DNA from: Roseivirga ehrenbergii
GTDB taxonomy: Bacteria; Bacteroidota; Bacteroidia; Cytophagales; Cyclobacteriaceae
Direction: 5' to 3'
DNA: 64,000 bases
Assembly: GCF_001593005.1 (NCBI RefSeq)
Contig: NZ_LQZQ01000012.1
Location: 1-64,000 of the forward strand
The notes under the pieces were generated by a model that searched no databases, was not told where the DNA came from, and saw only the letters and a program-made list of their open reading frames with translations. The translations under genes and the position numbers were made by a program. Below are positions 19,390-27,656 of this stretch, one piece after another (within the stretch, counting starts at the first letter, position 1; every line of letters begins with the position of its first letter).

Positions 19390-20487
19390 ATGGGACTTCA
19401 GTGTGGGATTGTAGGATTGCCAAATGTGGGCAAATCCACCCTTTTTAATGCATTATCCAGTGCCAAAGCAGAGGCAGCAAATTTTCCTTTTTGTACTATT
19501 GAACCCAATGTAGGGGTGGTTACTGTACCAGACCCTAGGTTGAAGGTGTTAGAAAAATTGGTAAATCCACAACGAGTGTTGCCCACAGTAATTGAGTTTG
19601 TAGATATTGCTGGCTTGGTAAAGGGGGCTTCAAAAGGTGAAGGTTTGGGGAATAAATTCTTGGCCAATATTAGAGAAGTAGATGCCATTCTTCACGTAGT
19701 ACGTTGCTTCGAAGACGATAACGTAGTGCATGTGGCGGGTTCAGTAGATCCTATGTTCGACAAGGAAGTAATTGATACAGAATTACAATTGAAAGACCTT
19801 GAGTCGATTGAGAAGAAAATTCTTAAGAATTCGAAAATAGCGAAATCGGGAGATGCGGTAGCCAAAAGAGAACTCGCAATTTTAGAGAAATTTAAAGCAG
19901 CACTAGAGGCCGGTAAAAACGCTAGGGCTGTAGAAGCTACTAAAGAAGATTTAGCCGCAGTAAGTGATTTGAAATTACTTACCATTAAGCCCGTAATATA
20001 TGTGGCCAATGTAGAGGAAGCATCTGTTAACTCGGGTAATAAATTCGTTGATGCGCTTCGCGAAGGAGTGAAGGAAGAAAACGCTGAAGTGATTATTGTT
20101 TCTGCTGCCATTGAAGCTCAAATTGCTGAACTGGAGGAAGAAGATGAAAAACAGATGTTCCTTGAGGAATATGGATTGACAGAATCTGGATTAAGCCAGT
20201 TGATTCGTGCGTCATATTCAATTTTAGACCTAATTACTTACTTTACAGCAGGTGTTAAAGAGGTGAGGGCATGGACGATCAAAAAAGGCTGGACAGCACC
20301 GCAAGCTGCGGGTGTAATTCATACCGATTTTGAGAAAGGATTTATTAAAGCTGAGGTAATAAAAATTGCTGACTATGAGCAGTATAAAACTGAGGTGGCT
20401 GTAAAAGAAGCTGGTAAAATGTCTATCGAAGGCAAAGAATACATTGTTAAAGATGGTGATGTAATGCACTTTAGATTCAATGTTTAG
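19390..20487 (+). CDS. ychF: Redox-regulated ATPase YchF
   Basis: 365 residues, full length for this Obg-family P-loop protein (OLA1/YchF). The P-loop is GLPNVGKST near residues 9-17, followed by FCTIEPNVG (switch I) and [10 protein letters not shown] (G3). The position of the G4 motif reads NVEE instead of NKxD, the change that gives YchF its ATP rather than GTP preference. A TGS domain ends the protein ([18 protein letters not shown]). It is a ribosome-associated, conserved housekeeping protein. A terminator follows at 20563-20604. Confidence 0.97.
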   Translation: MGLQCGIVGLPNVGKSTLFNALSSAKAEAANFPFCTIEPNVGVVTVPDPRLKVLEKLVNPQRVLPTVIEFVDIAGLVKGASKGEGLGNKFLANIREVDAILHVVRCFEDDNVVHVAGSVDPMFDKEVIDTELQLKDLESIEKKILKNSKIAKSGDAVAKRELAILEKFKAALEAGKNARAVEATKEDLAAVSDLKLLTIKPVIYVANVEEASVNSGNKFVDALREGVKEENAEVIIVSAAIEAQIAELEEEDEKQMFLEEYGLTESGLSQLIRASYSILDLITYFTAGVKEVRAWTIKKGWTAPQAAGVIHTDFEKGFIKAEVIKIADYEQYKTEVAVKEAGKMSIEGKEYIVKDGDVMHFRFNV

Positions 20488-20562
20488 TTGCAGCTATAAA
20501 ACAATTCAATAAAAATTTCGCTTGTCATTGAACAAACTTTGACGACATTAAGTTATCGCTAT

Positions 20563-20604
20563 ACCCAATTGATTTATAGCCGTATAAGTTATTGGGTGTT
20601 TTTT
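20563..20604 (+). terminator. Terminator between ychF and cas6
   Basis: ACCCAAT (20563-20569) pairs with ATTGGGT (20591-20597); the inner ATTTATA/TATAAGT continues the stem around a GCCG loop, and GTTTTTT follows. It ends ~18 nt before the GTG start of cas6, so cas6 needs its own promoter or read-through. Confidence 0.7.
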
Positions 20605-20622
20605 AATTAAAGTTGAGTTGTT

Positions 20623-21441
20623 GTGAGAGTAAGGATTATTTTTAAGCTTAAGAATAGAGGGGCAGTTCTTCCATTTCATCACCAATACATTCTAGCTCAG
20701 TTTATAAAGGGCGTGATTGTGAATGGTGGGTCAAAGGAATTTATTGATTATCCATATTACAGTTTTTCGGGATTGAAAGGCCAGACAAAGGTGAGTAGAA
20801 CAGGTTTGCATTATTATTCAAACTTGGTAACACTTGTTTTGTCGTCACCTAAAAAGGAGTTTATAGATTATGTACTCACCGAAATTTTCAAGTTCGATCA
20901 GTTTGAACTGGGTAACCTTCAGCTGATCCCTCAAAACACGGAGTTGGAGAAACTTCCAGAGTTTACTTCAGAGATGAAGTATATATGCATATCCCCAATT
21001 ATTCCTGTTACCGCTACTTACAATGGTCCAGAAGGTAAGCGTTTTATTGAACCCGAGAAGGACGAATTCTCTGATTTTCTATTTGACTCTACTGTACAAA
21101 GAATGGAAGAGTCGGGCCAATATAACATTGAGCAAATTGAGGGCTTTAATAAATTTCAGGCTGTTCCTGATAAAGAATACTTAAACAAACTAAGGGAGAA
21201 GGACAAGAAGTTCGCTCGAATTTACTCTTTGTTCGATATGGATGTAAAGTACGAAGTAAGAGGTTATACGCTGCCTTTTAAATTGTATGCCGCTAAGGAA
21301 GTGCAAGAGTTTATATTCAATTGCGGAATAGGGAATTATACTTACAAGGGCTTTGGAATGGTTGACTTGGCCAATGCAAATCCGATTGATAGGTCAACAC
21401 AATATACCTTTTCAAAGAATATTTCTGCCGAGCAAGACTAG
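20623..21441 (+). CDS. cas6: Stand-alone Cas6-family CRISPR RNA endoribonuclease
   Basis: 272 residues from GTG 20623. The N-terminus MRVRIIFKLKN followed by PFHHQYILAQF (H19, H20, Y22 are candidate catalytic residues), FSGLKGQTKVSRTGLHYYS, and the C-terminal Gly-rich loop G235-x-G237 ... KGFGMVDL (G243-F-G245) match the two-ferredoxin-like RAMP layout of Cas6. Cas6 cleaves CRISPR repeat RNA to make crRNA. No array, cas1/cas2 or effector gene is near: ychF lies upstream and a Plug-type gene downstream. It may serve a distant array or have another RNA target. The stop overlaps the convergent gene by 4 bp. Confidence 0.83.
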   Translation: MRVRIIFKLKNRGAVLPFHHQYILAQFIKGVIVNGGSKEFIDYPYYSFSGLKGQTKVSRTGLHYYSNLVTLVLSSPKKEFIDYVLTEIFKFDQFELGNLQLIPQNTELEKLPEFTSEMKYICISPIIPVTATYNGPEGKRFIEPEKDEFSDFLFDSTVQRMEESGQYNIEQIEGFNKFQAVPDKEYLNKLREKDKKFARIYSLFDMDVKYEVRGYTLPFKLYAAKEVQEFIFNCGIGNYTYKGFGMVDLANANPIDRSTQYTFSKNISAEQD

Positions 21442-22739
21442 CGTCTGCCGTTGTAATCAATTCTAGAATATCCAACTAAAATATCTCCACGTCCACCAAT
21501 GGGTTTGAAGTAAACATAAATCTCGTAGAGATTTTCGGTTTCAAAAAAGCTTTGTTCAAACTCATTTGGTGCTGTTGGGTCTGCGCTCCAATAGGAGTAA
21601 TCGTACCAGCCTTGTTTCAGAAGGTATTCTGTTTCGTAAATTTCTTTTTGGGCATTCCATTTTAGTTTCGATTGATGGTCTCTCTTCCAATTGTTAAAGG
21701 CGCCAAGCAAGTAAATATCTGTAAGCCGTTTTTCGGTTTTCAAACTAAAGGTGGTAGCTATATATTCCGAAGTTATTGCAAAAGTGCCACCTCCTTCTAA
21801 ATCACGAATATAGTATTGACCATTAAGATCCAGATTTTGGAAATAACCATCTTTCCTCATCTCATCTATTCCCAATTGTGCAAATGGTTTGTTGTTTTCA
21901 AAACCTGCGTCAATCACATTTCTACCTTTAAAATTTACCGTACTTAGGTCAAAATACCTAAACTCATTTCCACCAAGAAAATCATTTTCGCTACCCAAAT
22001 TCTGATAACGGATTACCTTGCTGTTTTCATCAATAAAAGTAGGATTAAGCTTCAATTGCATATCTGGCCTTTGATTTTGCCTAACAATCACTTTGAAATC
22101 TTGTCTTGGGTCAATGCTGTTAAGGTTGCCATAACTCATGGTCACTTCTATGCGCTGATGGGTTAATCTATCGCCTACCGAACTAGAGCGAGATACATTT
22201 CCACCTACACCTACTTCATTTTGATAGACTCTAAATCGTTTGCTCAAAATGATGTCTTCTTTATTTCTGTCTCTGTAAACAACGGCTATATAGTTACCTG
22301 TAGACTGAAATTGAGGTAAGCGATATTTATAATGGACATAATTGATTTTGGATTCGCTACTGAACTCAAAGTCTTCAATTTCAAATTCATTGAAGTTATT
22401 CAGATACATGTTTGGTCTTAAATCAGAGGGCGTCCAATCGGAATTGCAATGAATAAATTGCACAAAGTAATAATCGGCATCATCTCTCAGGTCATCAAAT
22501 TCAAGTAAGAGTTTTGTGGTTTGATCTAGTTCAGCAATGGCAGGAGCAAGGCTGCTTTGAATGGAGCTGCCTTCAGGATACATCCGGACAGTCTTAATTG
22601 TGCTTTCGTACACTTCGTCTCCAAATCTCAACTCCTTCTTTGTCTGAAAACCCATTAAGGGTTGCAGAAGGAAAATGGATGATACTAAAACTAAAATTGA
22701 TTTTAATTTCAAAGTGATGCTTTTGGTGCAAATTAACAT
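21438..22739 (-). CDS. Type IX secretion Plug-type protein (DUF5103)
   Basis: 433 residues from ATG 22739. An ATG at 22757 extends it by six residues, and a TTG at 22712 would give the cleanest signal peptide (KLKSILVLVSSIFLLQPLMG), so the start is uncertain. The body is beta-rich, with DDADYYFVQFIHCNSDWTPS, SDLRPNMYLNNFNEFEIEDF and a C-terminal carbohydrate-module-like strand set (TDIYLLGAFNNW ... YETEYLLKQGWYDYSY). This matches DUF5103, the Plug protein of the type IX translocon, which closes the periplasmic side of the SprA/Sov channel. No sprA is nearby. It overlaps cas6 tail-to-tail by 4 bp. Confidence 0.8.
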   Translation of the reverse strand: MLICTKSITLKLKSILVLVSSIFLLQPLMGFQTKKELRFGDEVYESTIKTVRMYPEGSSIQSSLAPAIAELDQTTKLLLEFDDLRDDADYYFVQFIHCNSDWTPSDLRPNMYLNNFNEFEIEDFEFSSESKINYVHYKYRLPQFQSTGNYIAVVYRDRNKEDIILSKRFRVYQNEVGVGGNVSRSSSVGDRLTHQRIEVTMSYGNLNSIDPRQDFKVIVRQNQRPDMQLKLNPTFIDENSKVIRYQNLGSENDFLGGNEFRYFDLSTVNFKGRNVIDAGFENNKPFAQLGIDEMRKDGYFQNLDLNGQYYIRDLEGGGTFAITSEYIATTFSLKTEKRLTDIYLLGAFNNWKRDHQSKLKWNAQKEIYETEYLLKQGWYDYSYWSADPTAPNEFEQSFFETENLYEIYVYFKPIGGRGDILVGYSRIDYNGRR

Positions 22740-22826
22740 ATCATTTGCTTTCAACATAAATTATTAATTGAACTAGAGTTTCCACCTATTTTGGTGCGAA
22801 GATTGTGCCGATCTTAATTTTTAAGC

Positions 22827-22859
22827 TTTAACTACATAACGTTTACAACCATAACTTTG
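22827..22859 (+). promoter_or_regulatory. Putative promoter for the ECF sigma operon
   Basis: TAACTTTG (22852-22859) matches the -7 consensus. TTTA at 22827-22830, 21 nt upstream, is a near match to the -33 TTTG. The transcript would have a ~45-nt leader before the ATG at 22909. Confidence 0.45.
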
Positions 22860-22908
22860 TGTTTGGTGTCTAACAAATCGGAAGAAAGAAACCGGTACTT
22901 TTCTATTA

Positions 22909-23478
22909 ATGAACCTGGACGAAAATTTAATTGCGCGAAGCATAAAAGGGGATCATAAGGCTCAGCGAGAGCTCTATGACCGATATGCGCAAAAACTAAT
23001 GCCCATGGCAATGCGCTATGCCAAGTCTCAAGAAGACGCAGAGGATATTTTGCAAGATGCATTCATTAAAATTTTCAACAGTTTAGATTCATTTAGAAAG
23101 GAAGCACAATTTCTGACATGGTTAAAAAGGATTGTAATCAATACGGCCATAAATCATAACCGAAAGAAAATGTATCAGCAACCCATGCTAGATATAGAGA
23201 AGGTGGCACTTATGCATGTTGAATCTGATTTGACACTCTCTAACATGCATTTTACAGAAATTCTAGCCATGATGCAGAAATTGCCGGTGGGGTCAAGAAC
23301 CATCTTTAACCTGTTTGCAATTGAAGGATATGGGCATAAGGAAATTGCAGAATTGTTGGAGATAAGTGAAGGCACATCGAAGTCACAATATTCCAGAGCA
23401 CGAGTGCTCTTAAGATCAATGATTGATGATGCCAATAAAGTTGTTCAAACTAATTATTTGTCAGATGAGCGATTTTGA
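22909..23478 (+). CDS. ECF-type RNA polymerase sigma factor
   Basis: 189 residues. Sigma-70 region 2 is at about 10-80 (DAEDILQDAFIKIFNSLDSF, then TWLKRIVINTAINHNRK) and region 4 at about 120-175 (GYGHKEIAELLEISEGTSKS, QYSRARVLL). Regions 1.1 and 3 are absent, the ECF layout. The downstream gene overlaps its 3' end by 14 bp and encodes a membrane-anchored protein with an anti-sigma-like N-terminus, so the pair is likely sigma factor and regulator. Autoregulation from the upstream promoter is plausible but not shown. Confidence 0.93.
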   Translation: MNLDENLIARSIKGDHKAQRELYDRYAQKLMPMAMRYAKSQEDAEDILQDAFIKIFNSLDSFRKEAQFLTWLKRIVINTAINHNRKKMYQQPMLDIEKVALMHVESDLTLSNMHFTEILAMMQKLPVGSRTIFNLFAIEGYGHKEIAELLEISEGTSKSQYSRARVLLRSMIDDANKVVQTNYLSDERF

Positions 23479-24799
23479 GAATGGGTTAAAGGAAATGTTT
23501 GAAGGGGCTGAATTTAAGCCCTCTGATCGCGTTTGGGCTGGTGTTGAAGCTGGTTTAAAAGCTAAAAAGAAGAAAGGAGTGTTCTTCTATTGGCAGACTT
23601 ATGGTATTGCGGCTGGTATAGCCTTGATCTTAAGCTTTGGTTTTCTTTTTTCTGATCGCTTTAAAGGGAACGAACAAAGCGTAACAAAGGAAAGTAAAGC
23701 TGAGGTACAGAGTAAGTCATCTGAAAGTGATACAGATAAACAAAACACAAAGGATCAAGATGGTATTTTAGCACCTATTGATAAACCTTCAACAAATGAC
23801 CAGTTGGATGAGGAAATAAGTACTAGGCTTCAAGCTTCAAACTCAAACCATAATTCTGAGTTATACCCTAGCTCAGAACTCTTTCAGAAAGAAGAAAATA
23901 AGGCGATGGCGTTGGTTGAATCTTCCGAATTTAAAAGAAATGTTGAGCAGCTAGATTATGCTCAACTAAGAGCCCCGCAGCGTAGCATTCATATATTAAA
24001 GGGTTTATGGGACATGAAGCATATGGTGGCTTCATTGGATTTGAAAGATTATAAAACTGAAGGATTCATAGGAGATGAACCGAAAGCCTTAGCCTTAACT
24101 GGAGGTTTGAGTGGAGGAAGTTTTAACCCAAATCCATCTGGCAATTCTCTAGACATGTTGTCAAGGCAAAGTAGTGCAACAGGCGATTGGTTTGCTTTAT
24201 CTTCGGTAAGTAATGGTAACGATAAACAATTAGGCTCATTAGGTTTTGGCGCGGGCTTAGGCTTTGAACTAACAGATAGATGGGGCTTGAATTTAGGGGT
24301 TCGGTATTCTGAGTATCGTTTTGCCAATCAATCAAACGCTTACTCTGTTGAAAACGGGGTTTCGTACCCAATTTATCTTCCTGCTGGCTATGCTGGCGAA
24401 GTGTATTTTACGGGTAATTATGATATTACCAATACAATTAAGAGTATCTCTATTCCGGTTCAAGCATCATTCAAGTTATTGGATCTAGGTAAATTTAATA
24501 TGCAAATGAAGGCTGGGCTTAGTGCCGATTATTTCCTGAGTTATCAAATAAAAGGTGAATTAGAGTCGCTTGAGGTTCGTAAAGTGAATTTTTCAAATGA
24601 TGGTTTATTTGACCGTTTTAATGTGGCGGGCTTAAGTGCTTTGGCATTAAATTATAAGTTGAGTGAAGAATGGGGTATTTCGGCCGAGGGCTATTACAGG
24701 AAGTTTTTAAACTCTACCAATCAGGAAACTTCATCTCCATCTAGTCCATCTGTGGTGGGCGTAGGCTTTAGCTTAAATTATTTCTTAAACCGCAAATAG
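23465..24799 (+). CDS. Membrane-anchored protein with anti-sigma-like N-terminus and outer-membrane barrel-like C-terminus
   Basis: 444 residues from the ATG at 23465; the frame is open to 23423, but this ATG gives MSDFENGLKEMF, a typical start for such proteins. Residues 1-33 resemble the cytoplasmic helical part of Bacteroidota anti-sigma proteins (FKPSDRVWAGVEAGL). One membrane helix lies at about 40-60, then a ~130-residue low-complexity polar stretch, then a C-terminal part of alternating aromatic strands with Gly turns (GAGLGFELTDRWGLNLGVRY ... GVGFSLNYFL) like a PorT-type beta-barrel. The layout is odd because the helix belongs in the inner membrane and the barrel in the outer. It overlaps the sigma factor gene by 14 bp and is probably its regulator. 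Confidence 0.75.
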   Translation: MSDFENGLKEMFEGAEFKPSDRVWAGVEAGLKAKKKKGVFFYWQTYGIAAGIALILSFGFLFSDRFKGNEQSVTKESKAEVQSKSSESDTDKQNTKDQDGILAPIDKPSTNDQLDEEISTRLQASNSNHNSELYPSSELFQKEENKAMALVESSEFKRNVEQLDYAQLRAPQRSIHILKGLWDMKHMVASLDLKDYKTEGFIGDEPKALALTGGLSGGSFNPNPSGNSLDMLSRQSSATGDWFALSSVSNGNDKQLGSLGFGAGLGFELTDRWGLNLGVRYSEYRFANQSNAYSVENGVSYPIYLPAGYAGEVYFTGNYDITNTIKSISIPVQASFKLLDLGKFNMQMKAGLSADYFLSYQIKGELESLEVRKVNFSNDGLFDRFNVAGLSALALNYKLSEEWGISAEGYYRKFLNSTNQETSSPSSPSVVGVGFSLNYFLNRK

Positions 24800-24806
24800 T
24801 ATTGAT

Positions 24807-25214
24807 ATGAGAAAGTTAGTGATTGCTTTTGGCATTGTTCTAGGGTTGTACGTACTAATGAGTTGTTCTAAAATTGATGAGTTTGGTTTAGATAAGAACA
24901 CCACCTTGGAGGAAGCCCTAGTTAGATTAGATGAAATTCAGAATGACATTCAAGATATGATTGCAGATAAGTCATGCAATGGTGGAGGTGACTGCAAAGT
25001 ATTAGTTTATGGAAAAAAGGCTTGCGGTGGCCCTTCAACTTATGTGATTTATGGCAGCAATGTCGATGAAGCCCTTTTAGAGAAGAAAAGTAATGAATAC
25101 ACTGCATTGCAAGATGAAGTAAATCGTAGGTTTGGCTTGATAAGTGATTGTAGTATAATGGCTGTTCCAGAAGTGACTTGCGTGGATGGTAAATGTGTAA
25201 TAGTTGAACTTTAG
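24807..25214 (+). CDS. Small hypothetical lipoprotein
   Basis: 135 residues with a lipobox (YVLMSC, C20). The mature part has a helical segment (EEALVRLDEIQNDIQDMI) and six cysteines (CNGGGDC, KACGG, SDC, VTC, GKC) that could form disulfides in the periplasm or at the outer membrane. I do not recognise the family. It lies 7 bp after the barrel-protein gene and 9 bp before another lipoprotein gene, so it is part of the ECF sigma operon and probably an envelope-stress or envelope-quality component, by context only. Confidence 0.7.
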   Translation: MRKLVIAFGIVLGLYVLMSCSKIDEFGLDKNTTLEEALVRLDEIQNDIQDMIADKSCNGGGDCKVLVYGKKACGGPSTYVIYGSNVDEALLEKKSNEYTALQDEVNRRFGLISDCSIMAVPEVTCVDGKCVIVEL

Positions 25215-25223
25215 TGTCAGGTT

Positions 25224-25613
25224 ATGATGATCGATAAGAGAATTTTAGCAACTTTTTTAATCTTGATTTCATCCATGGTTTTTTCCTGCGATGAGGAGTA
25301 CGAGGTGTTTGAAGGCGGTGAATTCTCTCTGAGGTTAAATCAGCCTAAAAGATTAATTGATGGCTCGGTGCTTGAACTGGTGGGGGTTGAAGATTCACGT
25401 TGCCCAGAAAATACAAATTGTGTTTGGGAAGGCAGATCGGCAGTGAAAATCAGATGGACTAGAAACGAAACTTATGATATTGATTTGAATGATGTTGAAT
25501 ACATCCATGTGCAAGTGGAAGAGTACTTGGTCACTTTAGTTGAAGTAAATCCATACCCTACCACTGGCCTAACTATTGAAAAGGTAGTGAAGATTAAGAT
25601 AGAACTAAATTAA
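25224..25613 (+). CDS. Small hypothetical lipoprotein
   Basis: 129 residues with a lipobox (SMVFSC, C22). Two adjacent ATGs (25224, 25227) could start it. The mature domain is beta-rich, with the conserved stretch DSRCPENTNCVWEGRSAVKI, a two-cysteine motif found in many small Bacteroidota lipoproteins of unknown role. It is the last gene of the ECF sigma operon. Its stop overlaps the convergent ABC-F gene by 4 bp and no terminator is visible. Confidence 0.7.
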   Translation: MMIDKRILATFLILISSMVFSCDEEYEVFEGGEFSLRLNQPKRLIDGSVLELVGVEDSRCPENTNCVWEGRSAVKIRWTRNETYDIDLNDVEYIHVQVEEYLVTLVEVNPYPTTGLTIEKVVKIKIELN

Positions 25614-27526
25614 TTCACCTCAATCGCATCAATCATTTCGGCAATTTCTTCCCAACTGCTCTGAGCCGTTTCTAGTTTTTTAGTCAACGCATCGTATTCC
25701 GATTGCTTTTCTTGCAGCTTATTAAAATCTCCAAAAACCTCGGGTTTAGCCATTTCAGCTTCTAAAGCTCCTTTTTTCGACTCTAACTTTTCTATCTCGT
25801 TTTCTACATTCCCAAGCTGGTTTTGAAGCTTCTTCAACTCCTGTAGATTTGGATCTTTTGGCGGTTTTTGTTGCTGTGTAGGTTTTTCCTTTTGTACTTT
25901 AACTTCAGCAACTTTCGGCTTTTGTTCTGCTTCCTTTTTCTGTTGCCAGTACACATATTCATCATAGGTGCCTGGGTATTCTTTGATTTGATGGTCTTCG
26001 ATGTACCAAATCTTATTCGCGATTTGTGAAATAAAGTGCCTGTCGTGAGATACGATTAGGAAAGTGCCCTCATACTGCTGTAAGGCTTGGATAAGGATGT
26101 TTACCGATAAAAAATCCAAGTGGTTAGTAGGCTCATCCATCATCAGGAAGTTGGCTTCCGAAATCAAAGTTTTAGCCAAAGCCACTCTGGATTTTTCACC
26201 CCCAGAGAGTACTTTAATTTTCTTAAACACATCGTCACTAGAGAATAAAAAGCAACCAAGAATCGCCCTTAACTCCATTTCCGATTTTTCACTACCTGCC
26301 TGAGAAAGCTCCTGAAGAATTTCGTTGTTAACGTTCAGCGCTTCTAACTGATGCTGCGCATAAAATGTAGTCAAAACATTAAAACCTTCTTTTCTCTCGC
26401 CAGTTACTTTTTCTGTACCAGCAATCACGCGGAGCAAAGTTGATTTACCCTTTCCGTTGGCACCAATCAATGCAATTTTATCACCTCGCTCAATTTTGGC
26501 AGTGGTGTTTTTAAGAATGGTTAAGTCGCCATAGGATTTCGAAATATTATCCAATTCAATAATGGACCGCCCAGACTTTTGTTTGAAACCAAACTTGAAA
26601 TTCATCACCATTGAATCATCAACAATGTCTTCAATCTTATCCATTCGCTCCAAAGATTTCACCCTAGATTGAACCTGACGAGCCTTTGTAGCTTTAGATC
26701 GAAAGCGTTCAATAAACTGTTCGGTTTGCTTAATTTGCTGTTGTTGGTTTTCAAATGCATTCTTTTGAATTTCTTCACGCATTTGTTTTTCCTTCATATA
26801 AAAGGAATAATTACCGCTATACTGCGTCAGTTTTTGGTTAGCAACTTCCACAATTGAAGTAGCAACATTATCGATAAAGGAACGGTCGTGAGAAACCACT
26901 ATTACCGCTCCTTCATAAGTTTTTAAATAGTTTTCTATCCATTGAATGGAAGGTAAATCCAAGTGGTTAGTAGGCTCATCGAGCATCAATAACGAAGGCT
27001 TTTCAAGGAGTAACTTGGCCAGCATTACCCTCATTCTCCATCCTCCCGAAAACTCCTTCAACGGACGGTTTAAGTCTTCTGTTCTAAAACCAATTCCTTC
27101 CAGAATTGCCTCGGCATCCGACTGCATAGAATAGCCACCAAGCGTTTCGAATTGGTCTTGCGCTTTGGCCAAATCATCTACCAACTGATCGTGATAGTTG
27201 GTTTCCATTTCCTTTAAAATACGCTCTATGGTAGCTTGAAGCTCATTCGCTTTGCCAAAGGCTTGCATGGCCACGGCTAAAATACTTTCTTCAGACTGAT
27301 AAGAGAGAAGGTCTTGATTTAAGAACCCAATGCTGCAATCTTTACTTTTACTTACATCGCCAGAAGTAGGAGGAAATTCCCCATCGATAATTCTCAATAG
27401 TGTTGACTTACCCTTTCCGTTAAGGCCTATCAAACCGATTTTATCCTTCGGCTTAATATGAAGTGAGGCGTTTTCGTAAAGGGCTCGCCCTCCAATAAGG
27501 TACGATAAGTTGTTGATTGCAATCAT
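25610..27526 (-). CDS. ABC-F family ATPase with C-terminal coiled coil (YheS/Uup-like)
   Basis: 638 residues, soluble. NBD1 has Walker A GLNGKGKST, signature FSGGW and Walker [16 protein letters not shown]2 has GANGKGKST, LSGGE and [11 protein letters not shown]. Both sites are intact, unlike the YbiT-type protein at 5518-7131. The inter-domain linker (about 240-300) carries the charged helical P-site motif. After residue ~530 come a Lys/Gln/Pro-rich segment and a coiled coil (LQELKKLQNQLGNVENEIEK) as in YheS and Uup. It probably acts on ribosomes. A consensus promoter sits immediately upstream, leaving almost no 5' leader. Confidence 0.92.
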   Translation of the reverse strand: MIAINNLSYLIGGRALYENASLHIKPKDKIGLIGLNGKGKSTLLRIIDGEFPPTSGDVSKSKDCSIGFLNQDLLSYQSEESILAVAMQAFGKANELQATIERILKEMETNYHDQLVDDLAKAQDQFETLGGYSMQSDAEAILEGIGFRTEDLNRPLKEFSGGWRMRVMLAKLLLEKPSLLMLDEPTNHLDLPSIQWIENYLKTYEGAVIVVSHDRSFIDNVATSIVEVANQKLTQYSGNYSFYMKEKQMREEIQKNAFENQQQQIKQTEQFIERFRSKATKARQVQSRVKSLERMDKIEDIVDDSMVMNFKFGFKQKSGRSIIELDNISKSYGDLTILKNTTAKIERGDKIALIGANGKGKSTLLRVIAGTEKVTGERKEGFNVLTTFYAQHQLEALNVNNEILQELSQAGSEKSEMELRAILGCFLFSSDDVFKKIKVLSGGEKSRVALAKTLISEANFLMMDEPTNHLDFLSVNILIQALQQYEGTFLIVSHDRHFISQIANKIWYIEDHQIKEYPGTYDEYVYWQQKKEAEQKPKVAEVKVQKEKPTQQQKPPKDPNLQELKKLQNQLGNVENEIEKLESKKGALEAEMAKPEVFGDFNKLQEKQSEYDALTKKLETAQSSWEEIAEMIDAIEVN

Positions 27527-27530
27527 GCCG

Positions 27531-27560
27531 CAAAATTAGTGTTTGTAAAGCCAATTCAAA
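27531..27560 (-). promoter_or_regulatory. Consensus Bacteroidota promoter of the ABC-F gene, near-leaderless
   Basis: On the minus strand TTTG (27557-27560) is followed 18 nt later by TAATTTTG (27531-27538), the best TTTG-N18-TAnnTTTG match found in the window. The -7 box ends four bases before the ATG (27526), so transcription should start at or next to the start codon. Confidence 0.6.
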
Positions 27561-27656
27561 CGTTTATAAAAGTATTATTGGTAGATATCCATTTGTCAAA
27601 TCTTTTTTAACTCTTAGCGGTTAATAGTCTACCTTTCGGCATTAAATAAATTGGTT

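Noticed and set aside
20488-20622. CRISPR repeats or leader next to cas6
   Set aside because: The 135-bp spacer holds the ychF terminator and no repeated 25-40-bp unit.
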